Assembly: GCA_002840715.1 (NCBI GenBank)
Contig: PHBW01000004.1
Coordinates: forward strand, 62,001 to 126,000
Direction: 5' to 3'
Origin: Chloroflexi bacterium HGW-Chloroflexi-4
GTDB lineage: Bacteria; Chloroflexota; Anaerolineae; Anaerolineales; Anaerolineaceae
Length of the DNA stretch: 64,000 bases
Positions 16,289 to 24,941 of the stretch are shown piece by piece. The position numbers and the translations under genes were made by a program. Within the stretch, counting starts at the first letter, position 1. Each line of letters begins with the position of its first letter. The notes beneath the pieces were generated by a model that saw only the letters and a program-made list of their open reading frames with translations, ran no database searches and was not told the origin of the DNA.

Positions 16289-17101
16289 TTAATTAGTATC
16301 GGCTTTTATTGTGTATCCATATCCTGGTACTGTTTCAATAAAACTGGGCAAATGAGGATCAAGTTCAACTCTTTCTCTTAGGTTTTTAATATGAACTCGA
16401 ACCAGATCTGGGCTTCCTGTATCTGAGGGATAGTCCCAAACTTCATCCAATAATCGATTTGGTGAAAAAATTTCTCCTGGATGACTCATTAAATGATACA
16501 AAAGGTCATATTGAATAGGTGTTAATCTGATTTTTACGTTGCCAGGGATGGATAATTCGTAGGTTTTTGTGTCAAGAATGTACCCATGTAATTGAATACA
16601 ATGGATAGGAACCAACGGTTGTTGATCAGTTTTATTTTCTTTTGAACTATTCTTATTCTTTGAAAACATGTTGCTAAATGAAAATGGTTTATTGGTTGAG
16701 TCGATTTCTAATTCTTTTTTAACTGTTTTTGTTCTTCGAATAATCGCTTTAACTCGAAGAATCAATTCATCTAAATTAAATGGTTTTCCAAGATAGTCGT
16801 CTGCACCAGCATTAAAACCTGTAATCTTGTCTTCATCTTTCGTTTTTGCTGTTAGAAAAAGAATTGGTACATTTACAAGTAACGGATCGGCTCGCATCTC
16901 TCTGCAAACAGTATAACCATCCATGCCGGGCATAATAACATCAAGGATAACGAGTTCCGGAATTCTTTTATGAGCTAACTGCAGCCCTTCAACTCCAGAA
17001 CTAGCCAAAGCGACTTTATAATTTTCTCTTCTCAGACATCGTTCAATAGTCCTTGAAACAATATCATCATCTTCAATTACAAGGATATTTGCCTGTTCCA
17101 T
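16289..17101 (-). CDS. OmpR/PhoB-family response regulator
   Basis: The 270-residue product has a receiver (1-120, IEDDD acidic pocket, phospho-acceptor in VILDVIMPGMDG, Lys in LGKPFN), a long charged linker and a C-terminal winged-helix DNA-binding domain (about 170-268, ending TVPGYGYTI). I take the ATG that follows AGGGAGGG rather than the TTG one codon earlier. It is transcribed ahead of the sensor kinase and divergently from the flbD-mot-fli operon, so it may control that operon or its own. The targets are unknown. Confidence 0.92.
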   Translation of the reverse strand: MEQANILVIEDDDIVSRTIERCLRRENYKVALASSGVEGLQLAHKRIPELVILDVIMPGMDGYTVCREMRADPLLVNVPILFLTAKTKDEDKITGFNAGADDYLGKPFNLDELILRVKAIIRRTKTVKKELEIDSTNKPFSFSNMFSKNKNSSKENKTDQQPLVPIHCIQLHGYILDTKTYELSIPGNVKIRLTPIQYDLLYHLMSHPGEIFSPNRLLDEVWDYPSDTGSPDLVRVHIKNLRERVELDPHLPSFIETVPGYGYTIKADTN

Positions 17102-17300
17102 CAATACCCTCCCTTTTTGATTGTTTTTTGTAATGAATCAGTAATCATAATACTATCCATTATAAGCGCCTGTGAAAAAAATTGCTACATATATTAGTAA
17201 ATACTAAGCTTATCTATTAAATAATAATTAATAACTGTAATTTTAATTAATAATAATTATAATCAATTATATGAAAATAATAGAATTCCTCCAAACTGGC
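17102..17300. other. AT-rich divergent intergenic spacer
   Basis: The outer part of the 349-bp gap between the response regulator and flbD is extremely AT-rich, with TAATAATTAATAA-like runs. I see no gene and no clear promoter boxes for the leftward gene here. The flbD-side half holds a promoter candidate and a structured leader, listed separately. Confidence 0.6.
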
Positions 17301-17327
17301 TAATGATTTTAAAAATATTACCGATAA
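17301..17327 (+). promoter_or_regulatory. Candidate sigma-28 promoter for the flbD-mot-fli operon
   Basis: TAATGATT-N11-ACCGATAA matches the sigma-28 pattern TAAAGTTT-N11-GCCGATAA at 6 of 8 and 7 of 8 positions with exact spacing. It would give a leader of about 115 nt. If real, fliA in this operon would drive its own synthesis. It is weaker than the late-gene promoters in this window. Confidence 0.55.
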
Positions 17328-17375
17328 TATTTTTTTTAGACGCTCTTAACACTCCTTTCACGGTCAATTTACAGG

Positions 17376-17446
17376 TTCTACCCCATGGGTATGCTAAAGT
17401 ATTCTCTAGCAACCCCGTATCAGGCGTTATTACCTGAAAGGTAGGA
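17376..17446 (+). promoter_or_regulatory. Structured flbD leader that can pair the Shine-Dalgarno
   Basis: The 70 nt before the GTG can fold as a three-way junction. P1 is TTCTACC (17376-17382) with GGTAGGA (17440-17446). P2 is GGGTATGCTA with TAGCAACCC (17387-17415), capped by a TATT loop and with one bulged A. P3 is TCAGG with CCTGA (17420-17437). The 3' strand of P1 is the apparent ribosome binding site, so folding would block translation of flbD. The shape is riboswitch-like, but I do not recognise a known class. Confidence 0.45.
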
Positions 17447-17450
17447 TATC

Positions 17451-17675
17451 GTGATTCTTGTAACGCGGTTTGATGGTTCAACATTTTACATAAACGCCGA
17501 ATTAATTAGGTCAATCGAGCACACTCCGGACACAGTGATCACATTGACCTCAGATTACAAAATAATCGTTCGAGATACTGCTGAACAGATACTTGAGAGA
17601 ATTATTGCATACCAACAAAATGTTCATGGTGCTGGTTTTAATTACTCAATAAAACAAAACAATAAAGAGGACTAA
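17451..17675 (+). CDS. flbD: FlbD family flagellar protein
   Basis: A 74-residue protein matching the small FlbD (YlzI) family found at the head of motA/motB-fliL clusters in Gram-positive bacteria. The pattern ILVTRFDGSTFYINAELI, then the VITLTSDYKIIVRDTAEQILERI core, is diagnostic. The function of this family is not established. Translation starts at GTG, and the last base of its stop codon is the first base of the motA ATG. It opens the long early flagellar operon. Confidence 0.88.
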   Translation: MILVTRFDGSTFYINAELIRSIEHTPDTVITLTSDYKIIVRDTAEQILERIIAYQQNVHGAGFNYSIKQNNKED

Positions 17676-18487
17676 TGGATCTTTCATCCCTACTTGGATT
17701 GGTCGTCGGATTTGCTACAGTTGTTGTTGTCTTGATTTTAGATGGCGGTGAACCTGGACAATTATTTGCGGTTCCTCAAGCAATTTTGTTGATCTTTGTC
17801 GGCTCTTTATCAGCAACAGCAATTTCAGTTGGCGCCAAGACTTTTGCGGCCTTACCGAAAATTATTTCTGAAGCTTTCAGACAACACAAACACAACCCTA
17901 GTGAGGCGATTGAATTATTAACGAAGATGGCAGACAAAGCTCGTCGAGAAGGATTGCTTGCACTTGAAGAAGAAAGTAAAAAAATTAAAGACCCCTTTCT
18001 TCAAAAAGGAATTATGCTAGTGGTTGATGGCGTTGACCCGGCTCAAGTTAGATCAATTTTGGAAACCAATATTGAAAATCTCGAGGAGCGCCACAAAAAA
18101 GGGGCTGCAGCCTTTTCAGGTGCAGGCGCTTTTGCCCCCACCTTTGGTATTATCGGTACCGTTATGGGCTTAATGCATGCACTTGAAATGCTTGATGATC
18201 CCAAAAAACTGGCCGAGGCCATTGCAGGTGCTTTTTTAGCGACGCTGTGGGGGTTGCTTTTTGCTAATCTTATTTTTCTTCCCCTCGGAAATAATCTAAA
18301 AAATAAAAGTGCTCAAGAAGTGCATTACCGTTATCTACTCACAGAAGGTATTCTTGCTCTGCAAGCTGGTGAAAATCCACGTATTGTTCGTGAAAAACTA
18401 AATGCATTTCTGGCTCCCAAAGAAGTAAAATCTGACGATGGGAAAAAGAAATCTACAACAACGTCAACCGAAAGCGCAAAGGCATAA
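17675..18487 (+). CDS. motA: MotA flagellar stator protein
   Basis: MotA forms, with MotB, the ion channel that drives rotation. The 270-residue product has four membrane segments (two near residues 4-22 and 34-50, two near 145-165 and 180-200), the long cytoplasmic loop with charged residues between segments 2 and 3, and the conserved GAFAPTFGIIGTVMGL and ATLWGLLFANLIFLP signatures. Whether H+ or Na+ is used cannot be told by eye. It overlaps flbD by one base and precedes motB by 3 bp. Confidence 0.96.
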   Translation: MDLSSLLGLVVGFATVVVVLILDGGEPGQLFAVPQAILLIFVGSLSATAISVGAKTFAALPKIISEAFRQHKHNPSEAIELLTKMADKARREGLLALEEESKKIKDPFLQKGIMLVVDGVDPAQVRSILETNIENLEERHKKGAAAFSGAGAFAPTFGIIGTVMGLMHALEMLDDPKKLAEAIAGAFLATLWGLLFANLIFLPLGNNLKNKSAQEVHYRYLLTEGILALQAGENPRIVREKLNAFLAPKEVKSDDGKKKSTTTSTESAKA

Positions 18488-18490
18488 TAC

Positions 18491-19261
18491 ATGAGTAAGA
18501 AAAAAGGACATGCTGAAGCCCACGAAAATGAAGAGCGGTGGTTGGTTAGTTACGCTGACTTTATCACTCTACTTTTTGTGCTTTTCGTTGTTTTATGGTC
18601 CTTAGGACAAGTAGATGTTGAAAAATATAAAATCCTTGCAGAGAGCATGAGAGCTGCATTTTCTGCTGGTGGAGCTTCTAAAGTTGTATCCAATTCAATT
18701 AGTTCTGGCGGTGGTGGAACTGATCCAAATAGTGTTACTGCTCCAATCTCAATTCCGGGCATGCCAGAAAAACCGCCCCAATCAGAAGAAGTGGCAAGCC
18801 AATTAACTGCTATGTTGAATGAGATGAATATGGGATCAGGCGTCAGCGTTCAAACGAATATTGAGGGTGTTCTTATCTCTCTCAGCGAAAGCTTGATCTT
18901 TTATCCTGGCACAGCAAATCTATATCCGCAAGGTTACCCGGTTTTGGATGGAATCATCGGTATGTTGAACTCGATGCAAAACCAACTAAGAATCATTGGG
19001 CATACAGATAATTCACCTCCAACTGATCCCAAATATAATAATAATTTCGAACTTTCTGTGGCACGTGCCAACGTTGTTGCTCAATATCTAATTAACAAAG
19101 GCGTTGATCCTGCACGGCTTACGATTTCAGGTAAAAGTGAATATTCTCCAGTTTTTCCAAATGACTCTGTTGAACATCGTTCATTAAATAGTAGAGCAGA
19201 AATCATCATCATTTATCCCGACACATCAAGCATTATCACCACGGGTGGTTCTATCCAATAA
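18491..19261 (+). CDS. motB: MotB flagellar stator protein
   Basis: The 256-residue product has a short N-terminus, a single membrane helix beginning SYADFITLLF with the ion-binding Asp23, a linker with a Gly-rich stretch, and a C-terminal OmpA-like peptidoglycan-binding domain (about 130-245: GHTDNSPP, SVARANVVAQYL, NSRAEIIIIYP). It anchors the stator to the cell wall. It lies 3 bp after motA. Confidence 0.96.
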   Translation: MSKKKGHAEAHENEERWLVSYADFITLLFVLFVVLWSLGQVDVEKYKILAESMRAAFSAGGASKVVSNSISSGGGGTDPNSVTAPISIPGMPEKPPQSEEVASQLTAMLNEMNMGSGVSVQTNIEGVLISLSESLIFYPGTANLYPQGYPVLDGIIGMLNSMQNQLRIIGHTDNSPPTDPKYNNNFELSVARANVVAQYLINKGVDPARLTISGKSEYSPVFPNDSVEHRSLNSRAEIIIIYPDTSSIITTGGSIQ

Positions 19262-19273
19262 TAAGGAATTAAT

Positions 19274-19867
19274 ATGGAAAATCCTAAAAAAACCTCAATA
19301 TTGCCAAAAATCTTGCAGATATTTGCACTTGTCCTTATGGGTATTTTTTCATTGACGGGTTTGGCGGCAGCTTATATTATTTTTGCTCCAGATAACCTGC
19401 CAAAACCTTTTTATTTGCAATACAACTATCCAACTATTCCAGTAGTTGAATCGTTGTCTGCAGAAGGTATGGTACCCACAGAACCTGAAATTGATCATAC
19501 TTATGTTGCAGGTGAAGGTATCATGATTAATACCGGGTCGAAGATTATTAATCTCTCAGATCCGCTTGGACGGAAATATATACGCATCACTATTGTCATC
19601 GAATTTGCACCGGAAGAAATTGCTTATTTTGAAATGCCAATTGAAGAAAAATCTACTTACATTGCAGAATTCACTTCTGAAGTAACAGCCAAATTGCCTA
19701 TTATAGATGATGCAGTTGTTACACTAATTTCTTCAAAAACTTTTGACGAACTTTATACTGCTCAAGGAAAAGAAACTCTTCGTACTGAATTATCCAATCT
19801 CATTACTCAACGGTTGCCAGATTATCATATTCTTTCGGTATATTTAACTGAATTTGTTGTTCAGTAA
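19274..19867 (+). CDS. fliL: FliL stator-associated protein
   Basis: FliL surrounds the stator and supports torque. The 197-residue product has one membrane helix (about 13-33) and an extracytoplasmic FliL domain (PLGRKYIRITIVIEFAPE, TELSNLITQRL, ILSVYLTEFVVQ). The C-terminal YLTEFVVQ is the characteristic FliL ending. Between helix and domain there are about 70 extra residues, which makes it a little longer than usual. It lies 12 bp after motB. Confidence 0.93.
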   Translation: MENPKKTSILPKILQIFALVLMGIFSLTGLAAAYIIFAPDNLPKPFYLQYNYPTIPVVESLSAEGMVPTEPEIDHTYVAGEGIMINTGSKIINLSDPLGRKYIRITIVIEFAPEEIAYFEMPIEEKSTYIAEFTSEVTAKLPIIDDAVVTLISSKTFDELYTAQGKETLRTELSNLITQRLPDYHILSVYLTEFVVQ

Positions 19868-19878
19868 TTTGGAGAGTT

Positions 19879-20919
19879 ATGCTCAGTCAATCAGAAATTG
19901 ATGCCCTCTTAAAAGGCGCAATAGAAATTGAAGAAAAGGATGGCGGTGGAAGCGTCAACCTCGCTGAAATTATGGGCCAACCCAGTGGGTCGGCGCCAAG
20001 CAATAAACCGTCTTCTGATCCTTCCAAAAAGATTCAAAATTATAACTTTTGGTCTCCTGAGCGATTTTCTAAAGAACAAATTCGTGCTGTGGAACTTGTT
20101 CATGAAGATTTAGCTGAAAGGCTGGCTACATCACTGCCAACATTCATTAGGACAGCATTAAGACCGCGTTTGGTACATACTGAACAGGGTCGTTTTCATG
20201 ATTTTCTAAAAGATTTACCTGAACAAAGTCTTTTCCATTTAATTACCCTGGCTCCCCTTCCAGGACAAATGATCTTGACCATAAGCCCAAATGTCTGCCA
20301 TGTCATTCTAGAACAACGCCTAGGCGGAAAAATAGAAGGTGAACCAGTAGTCAGAGCATTAACGGATATTGACCAATCATTATTACGTGGTCTGATCGAA
20401 CATATGTTGAATGACTTAAAAAGTGCCTGGAGCAAAGTAGCATCAATTGAGCCTCAATTAGACGACAGCACTGTCAACCAACATTGGGTTCAAATGTTAA
20501 TGGGAAATGAACGAGTTCTATTGTTGACTTTTGAATTATCGATCAATATGATTACTGGAACAATGAATGTGTATATTCCGTTCAGTTCACTAAAACCCCT
20601 TGCTGCAAATCTGAATCCTGCGGTTTGGGTTACTGGTCGAAAAGAAAAACAGACCAATCCTGCTGCACGACAACTTACCCTTGATCTCTTGTATCCAGTG
20701 AAATTGCCAGTCAAGGTAACTGTTGGAAAAACAAAGCTTTCATTGGGAGATGTTGCGAATCTATCCATTGGAGATGTCATCCAAACAGACACTAATGTCA
20801 AAAATCCGCTAATAATGCGTGTGGCCAATGAAGACTTATTTAACGTTCAAATAGGAAAAGTTGGTAAGAATATTGCAGTGCAAGTAGTCTCTGTCAATCG
20901 TGTAGAAAAATTGTTTTAG
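19879..20919 (+). CDS. fliM: FliM flagellar switch protein
   Basis: FliM is the CheY-P-binding part of the C-ring. The 346-residue product has the N-terminal CheY-docking motif SEIDALLKG (residues 5-13), a Ser/Gly linker, the CheC-like middle domain (about 55-245) and a C-terminal SpoA domain (about 265-340) that pairs with FliN. All parts are present. A GGAGAG site precedes the ATG. Confidence 0.96.
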   Translation: MLSQSEIDALLKGAIEIEEKDGGGSVNLAEIMGQPSGSAPSNKPSSDPSKKIQNYNFWSPERFSKEQIRAVELVHEDLAERLATSLPTFIRTALRPRLVHTEQGRFHDFLKDLPEQSLFHLITLAPLPGQMILTISPNVCHVILEQRLGGKIEGEPVVRALTDIDQSLLRGLIEHMLNDLKSAWSKVASIEPQLDDSTVNQHWVQMLMGNERVLLLTFELSINMITGTMNVYIPFSSLKPLAANLNPAVWVTGRKEKQTNPAARQLTLDLLYPVKLPVKVTVGKTKLSLGDVANLSIGDVIQTDTNVKNPLIMRVANEDLFNVQIGKVGKNIAVQVVSVNRVEKLF

Positions 20920-20933
20920 GAAGAGGTCTCGAT

Positions 20934-21257
20934 ATGGATAATAATCCCGCAGTTTCAGATACTGTAACTTCTGGAAATAACGTACATTCAGCCAATATTG
21001 ATATGCTGCTGGATGTTCCACTTACCGTAACCATCGAGCTCGGACGTACTGAAATGACATTAAAGCAAGCCCTTGAATTAAACCAGGGATCAGTAATTGA
21101 ATTGAGTAGACTTGCTGGTGATCCCATCGATGTTTTTGTAAATGAACGACTCATTGCTCGCGGTGAGGTGGTTGTCGTGGATGATAGATTTGCCGTACGT
21201 ATTACCGAATTATTTTCAAATACCACAAAGACCAATGGTCAGGGGGAGAAAGCATGA
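20934..21257 (+). CDS. fliN: FliN flagellar switch protein
   Basis: The 107-residue product is essentially one SpoA domain: MLLDVPLTVTIELGRTEMTLK, then GSVIELSRLAGDPIDVFVNERLIARGEVVVVDDRFAVRI. FliN forms the base of the C-ring and helps dock FliH-FliI. It is the short form, without the CheC-like domain of Bacillus FliY. Its stop overlaps the fliO start by four bases. Confidence 0.95.
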   Translation: MDNNPAVSDTVTSGNNVHSANIDMLLDVPLTVTIELGRTEMTLKQALELNQGSVIELSRLAGDPIDVFVNERLIARGEVVVVDDRFAVRITELFSNTTKTNGQGEKA

Positions 21258-21751
21258 ACAAAAGCAACGAGCGATTGATGGCAATCATTGTCGCTTTACG
21301 CAAACTACCACGTTGGGCCTTAATTTCAATAACAGTTGGGGTAATTGTTATTCTCGGTTTGGCTATGTTTTTGTTATTGCCTCAATCTTCTCCTTCAACT
21401 GGAGATGCTTCTTATCTCAATTCAACAGGTTTTGCATTTAGCGTTTTCTTAAAACTCGGTGTTGTGGTTCTGATCATTGCCGGACTTGCGATTTTAATTC
21501 GAAGAATGCAAGTTAAAGGACAAACAACCACTCAGAAACAAATAGGTGTTATAGAAACCGTTCACCTTTCGCCACATCGGACTTTATATCTTGTAAGTGT
21601 TGAAAATCAAAAGATTCTCATTGGTGCAACCGACCAAACCATGACAACACTTTATCAACTGTCTCAGAATCAAAAGGATGACACAATAAAAGAATCATCC
21701 CCCAATTTTTCTGATTTCTTAAATCAAGCAAATAACAGCCTCGATAATTAG
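21254..21751 (+). CDS. fliO: FliO/FliZ-type flagellar biosynthesis protein
   Basis: FliO helps assemble FliP in the export gate. The 165-residue product has two hydrophobic segments (about 20-40 and 60-80), then a small cytoplasmic domain with IGVIETVHLSPHRTLYLVSVENQKILIGAT, the recognisable FliO motif. Its place between fliN and fliP supports the call. It overlaps fliN by four bases. Confidence 0.9.
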   Translation: MNKSNERLMAIIVALRKLPRWALISITVGVIVILGLAMFLLLPQSSPSTGDASYLNSTGFAFSVFLKLGVVVLIIAGLAILIRRMQVKGQTTTQKQIGVIETVHLSPHRTLYLVSVENQKILIGATDQTMTTLYQLSQNQKDDTIKESSPNFSDFLNQANNSLDN

Positions 21752-21758
21752 ATCAACT

Positions 21759-22529
21759 ATGAAAATAAATCGTAAATTCATTCTTTTGGTTACTGTCTTA
21801 TCTTTGGTTATGTTAGGTTTGACTTCTTGTGATACTTCGTCAGAATTATCTGCACCAGGTGTCACTTTTTCGGTTTCACCTGCTGATGAACCTCAGCAAG
21901 TAACAACTGGTGTTCAGCTTTTGGTCATGTTAACGGTGCTCTCTTTAGCCCCTTCAATTCTAATTTTAGGCACATCGTTCACCAGAATTGTAATTGTTTT
22001 ATCTATGATCCGAAATGCCATTGGTACTCCACAGATACCCCCGAATCAAGTTGTAATTGGTCTCTCTCTGCTTTTGACCTTCTTTGTAATGGGTCCAGTA
22101 TATACACAAATCAATGAAAATGCGATCAAACCATATATTAATAAACAAATCTCTCAAACAACAGCCATCAATAATGCCATTGAACCTGTCAGAGAGTTTA
22201 TGTTCAAACAGACTAGGGAAAAAGATATTCAACTATTTATGGAAATGCGTGGTGATCCCCAACCTGTAACGCTTGCGGATATCCCAACATCGTCATTATT
22301 CCCTGCGTTTGTGATCAGCGAACTCAAAACTGCACTAACCATGGGTTTTTTGTTGTACATTCCTTTTCTTATTATTGACCTTTTGATTTCAAGTATTCTA
22401 CTTTCATTAGGTATGATGATGCTTCCGCCTTCGCTTGTTTCGCTTCCCTTCAAATTACTCTTATTTGTTATGGTTGATGGATGGTACCTAATCACTCGTT
22501 CATTAATGCTAAGTTTTGGTGGTGCATGA
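21759..22529 (+). CDS. fliP: FliP export-gate protein with a lipobox-like signal
   Basis: FliP forms the core of the flagellar type III export gate. The 256-residue product has the family signatures TSFTRIVIVLSMIRNAIGTPQIPPNQVVIGL and the C-terminal MMLPPSLVSLPFKLLLFVMVDGW, and four membrane helices. The N-terminus is unusual: a basic start and hydrophobic core end in LTSC (Cys24), a good lipobox, so the precursor may be processed as a lipoprotein before the mature FliP. Ordinary FliP signals are cleaved by signal peptidase I. It lies 1 bp before fliQ. Confidence 0.95.
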   Translation: MKINRKFILLVTVLSLVMLGLTSCDTSSELSAPGVTFSVSPADEPQQVTTGVQLLVMLTVLSLAPSILILGTSFTRIVIVLSMIRNAIGTPQIPPNQVVIGLSLLLTFFVMGPVYTQINENAIKPYINKQISQTTAINNAIEPVREFMFKQTREKDIQLFMEMRGDPQPVTLADIPTSSLFPAFVISELKTALTMGFLLYIPFLIIDLLISSILLSLGMMMLPPSLVSLPFKLLLFVMVDGWYLITRSLMLSFGGA

Positions 22530-22530
22530 C

Positions 22531-22800
22531 ATGGATGAAGCTTATCTTATTACACTTTCTCAAAATGCAATTACACTTATGTTGGTAGTTGCCGGTCCAA
22601 TTTTATTAGTTAGTTTAATAATTGGTACTATAATTAGTTTGATACAGGCCGCAACACAGGTCAACGAAGTGACCATGACATTTATTCCAAAAATAGTTGG
22701 CATTGGTCTTATTCTGCTCCTGCTTGGTTCCTGGATGATGCAGCAGATTCTTGTTTTTACAGCCGGGATATTCAACAGCTTGCCCAACTTTGTAAAATAA
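22531..22800 (+). CDS. fliQ: FliQ export-gate protein
   Basis: An 89-residue protein with two membrane helices (about 17-40 and 55-78), the normal FliQ size. The conserved core IISLIQAATQVNEVTMTFIPKI is present. An upstream TTG would add five residues inside fliP, but the ATG one base after the fliP stop is the better start. Confidence 0.95.
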   Translation: MDEAYLITLSQNAITLMLVVAGPILLVSLIIGTIISLIQAATQVNEVTMTFIPKIVGIGLILLLLGSWMMQQILVFTAGIFNSLPNFVK

Positions 22801-22825
22801 TTTTGAACATCAATCGGAATATATT

Positions 22826-23659
22826 ATGTCAACAACAAAAGTAGACACGATCATCAGAAATGTTGAAAATTTACGGCCAATGCCTACAAGCATCACTCGT
22901 GCATTACGAGCAATAGAAGATTCAAGTGCTACATCAGTTGAGATTTCTGAAATAATTGGTCTTGATCAAGCACTATCTGCTTCTATTCTTCAATCTGCCA
23001 ATTCAGTAGCTATGGGTTTTTCAACTGACTGTTCAAAACTCTCTGAAGCTGTTATGCGACTTGGTTTTAAAAGGCTAAAGGGTCTGATCCTTGGAATAGC
23101 TGCTGTTGGTCCGTTCAATCAAAGTTTAAAAGGGTACCGTTTCGGCGCTGGTGAATTATGGAATCATTCCATTGCCACAGCAGTATCGGCAGAATGGATA
23201 GCTCGTGAACTAAGATATCCTGATCCTGAAGAGGCTTATACCGCAGGTCTTTTGCATGATATGGGTAAACTTTTTCTTGATCAATTTGTTTTCTCAGATT
23301 ACACTCGCATTGTTGATTTGATGCTTAAATACAAACTAACCCTTTATATGGCTGAAGAACAATTGTTGGGCATAGACCATGCCAAAGTTGGCGGTTTGAT
23401 TGCTGAAAAATGGAATTTTCCAGTAGTATTGGTAGACGCCATTCGGTACCATCATACGCCTTCTTTTGCCCGGTCCAATCAAAGATTGCCAGCTATCATC
23501 AATGTCGCCAATTCATATTTTGAAAATACAGGCAATCAAAACGCCTTATTCTTTGAACGCTCAATTCATCCTGAGACTTTTCAAATACTAAATATCTCGA
23601 AGGAAAGAATTGACCAAATGCATGTTCAACTCACCAACTACATGCTCTCTTCCGGATGA
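22826..23659 (+). CDS. HDOD domain protein between fliQ and fliR
   Basis: A 277-residue HDOD protein. It has VENLRPMPTSITRALRAI, QSANSVAMGFS, then HSIATAVSAEWIA and AGLLHDMGKLFLDQF. The HD pair is better preserved here than in the copy in the che operon (which reads LLCDIGK), so residual phosphohydrolase activity is possible. It separates fliQ from fliR, normally adjacent, and lies 1 bp before a stand-alone receiver gene. The two probably act together. Confidence 0.85.
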   Translation: MSTTKVDTIIRNVENLRPMPTSITRALRAIEDSSATSVEISEIIGLDQALSASILQSANSVAMGFSTDCSKLSEAVMRLGFKRLKGLILGIAAVGPFNQSLKGYRFGAGELWNHSIATAVSAEWIARELRYPDPEEAYTAGLLHDMGKLFLDQFVFSDYTRIVDLMLKYKLTLYMAEEQLLGIDHAKVGGLIAEKWNFPVVLVDAIRYHHTPSFARSNQRLPAIINVANSYFENTGNQNALFFERSIHPETFQILNISKERIDQMHVQLTNYMLSSG

Positions 23660-23660
23660 A

Positions 23661-24041
23661 ATGACAGCAAATCCAGTTCCTCTGGTCTTGGTTGTTGAAT
23701 CTGATAAGGTTCAACGAGACTTAATACAGTTATGCCTTCAGCGCATAGGATGCGAAGTCATATCTACGCGCAATATTGGTCAAATTTCCACCATTATTTC
23801 AAAAGATCACCCTTCACTGCTTATTCTTGATACTTTCTTACCTGGATCCAGCGGTCTAGAAGTTATTAATGAACTTAATCAAAAAAAATTACTAAAGCAC
23901 ACTTTGGTCTTATTAATCTCAGCTTTTGGATTTTCAGATATTATCCAAAAAGCAAAAGATGCCGGTGTTCAAGAATTTCTTATGAAACCGCTTGATATTG
24001 AGGAATTTGCAACCAGAGTTAAGTTGATGTTAAAAATTTAG
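23661..24041 (+). CDS. Stand-alone receiver (CheY-like) protein
   Basis: A 126-residue receiver domain: VVESDKVQRD acidic pocket, phospho-acceptor in LLILDTFLPGSSG, a Ser in the Thr switch position (LLISAF) and LMKPLD with the conserved Lys. The open frame extends upstream into the HDOD gene, but the ATG one base after its stop is the likely start. It lacks an output domain and is less similar to CheY than the che-operon copy. A 129-bp gap, with no feature I can name, separates it from fliR. Confidence 0.85.
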   Translation: MTANPVPLVLVVESDKVQRDLIQLCLQRIGCEVISTRNIGQISTIISKDHPSLLILDTFLPGSSGLEVINELNQKKLLKHTLVLLISAFGFSDIIQKAKDAGVQEFLMKPLDIEEFATRVKLMLKI

Positions 24042-24170
24042 TATTTTCGGCTGTTTTTTAATTAACTTTAGCATTTTTTACGTTTTCTTTAGATTCACTT
24101 CATCCCACCTTTACTGACAAAACTATTGGGCAGGATTATCCTCATTCTAGAGGTAACCAAACTATTTAAT

Positions 24171-24935
24171 ATGTTGATTTCGATTGCCCAAACCCAGATA
24201 TTCTTTCTTGTTCTCACCCGTGTGATGGCTGTAATTATTCACATTCCCAATCTGGGCGGTCAAATTATCCCCAATCAGATCAGAATCGCTTTAAGTTTGG
24301 TTTTAGCAGCGATCCTAGTTCCTTGGACAAATCCTCTCGGCGTTGATGCTGAAAGCATGGCACTAATACCATTTGCTGCAGCAATTTTAAAAGAAATCAT
24401 AATAGGAACGTTAATTGGCTATGCTGCCATATTAACCTTTGCGACTATTTCCATCGCAGGTGAAACCATGGGCATTGGCAGTGGTTTTGGATCTGATAGA
24501 ATTTTTAATCCGGCTATTGAAGCATCTGTAACGCCTATCGGTCAATTATTTATCGTGATTTCAACACTCTATTTCATGGCGATAAATGGGCATCATATTG
24601 CCATTGCTGCTTTGCAGAAATCCCTAACTTTAATTCCAGTTGATACTCCACTTCCCATTTTTTCAGTTGATACATTAATGCGTTCAACTGCTCAACACAT
24701 TGCGATAGGCATTCAAATCGCATTTCCAATTTTTGCAGCACTATTATTGACAGATATCACATTAGGTTTGCTATCAAGAGTAGCACCTCAAGTTCAGGTC
24801 TATTTCCTTGGACTACCGATCAAGATTGGATTAAGCCTTTTTGCTTTAGGTTTATCTCTTTCAATTTTCTTTCCGTATTTGCGTGATCTTTTTACCAATC
24901 TTGGTTCACGCATGCTAAGCATGGTCGCTTTTTGA
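24171..24935 (+). CDS. fliR: FliR export-gate protein
   Basis: FliR joins FliP and FliQ in the export gate. The 254-residue product has six hydrophobic helices and the family pattern LTRVMAVIIHIPNLGGQIIPNQIRIALSLVLA, ETMGIGSGFGSDRIFNP and the late VYFLGLPIKIGLSL. A TTG start 15 codons upstream is open, but the ATG at MLISIAQTQIFF matches the usual FliR beginning. It lies 6 bp before flhB. Confidence 0.95.
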   Translation: MLISIAQTQIFFLVLTRVMAVIIHIPNLGGQIIPNQIRIALSLVLAAILVPWTNPLGVDAESMALIPFAAAILKEIIIGTLIGYAAILTFATISIAGETMGIGSGFGSDRIFNPAIEASVTPIGQLFIVISTLYFMAINGHHIAIAALQKSLTLIPVDTPLPIFSVDTLMRSTAQHIAIGIQIAFPIFAALLLTDITLGLLSRVAPQVQVYFLGLPIKIGLSLFALGLSLSIFFPYLRDLFTNLGSRMLSMVAF

Positions 24936-24941
24936 GGCTAG

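Noticed and set aside
17376-17450. Known cyclic-di-GMP (GEMM) riboswitch before flbD
   Set aside because: The conserved GEMM blocks are not present; only the general three-way shape is similar.
24042-24170. Extra gene or promoter between the receiver and fliR
   Set aside because: Only an in-frame TTG extension of fliR and T-rich sequence; no Shine-Dalgarno, boxes or hairpin that I trust.
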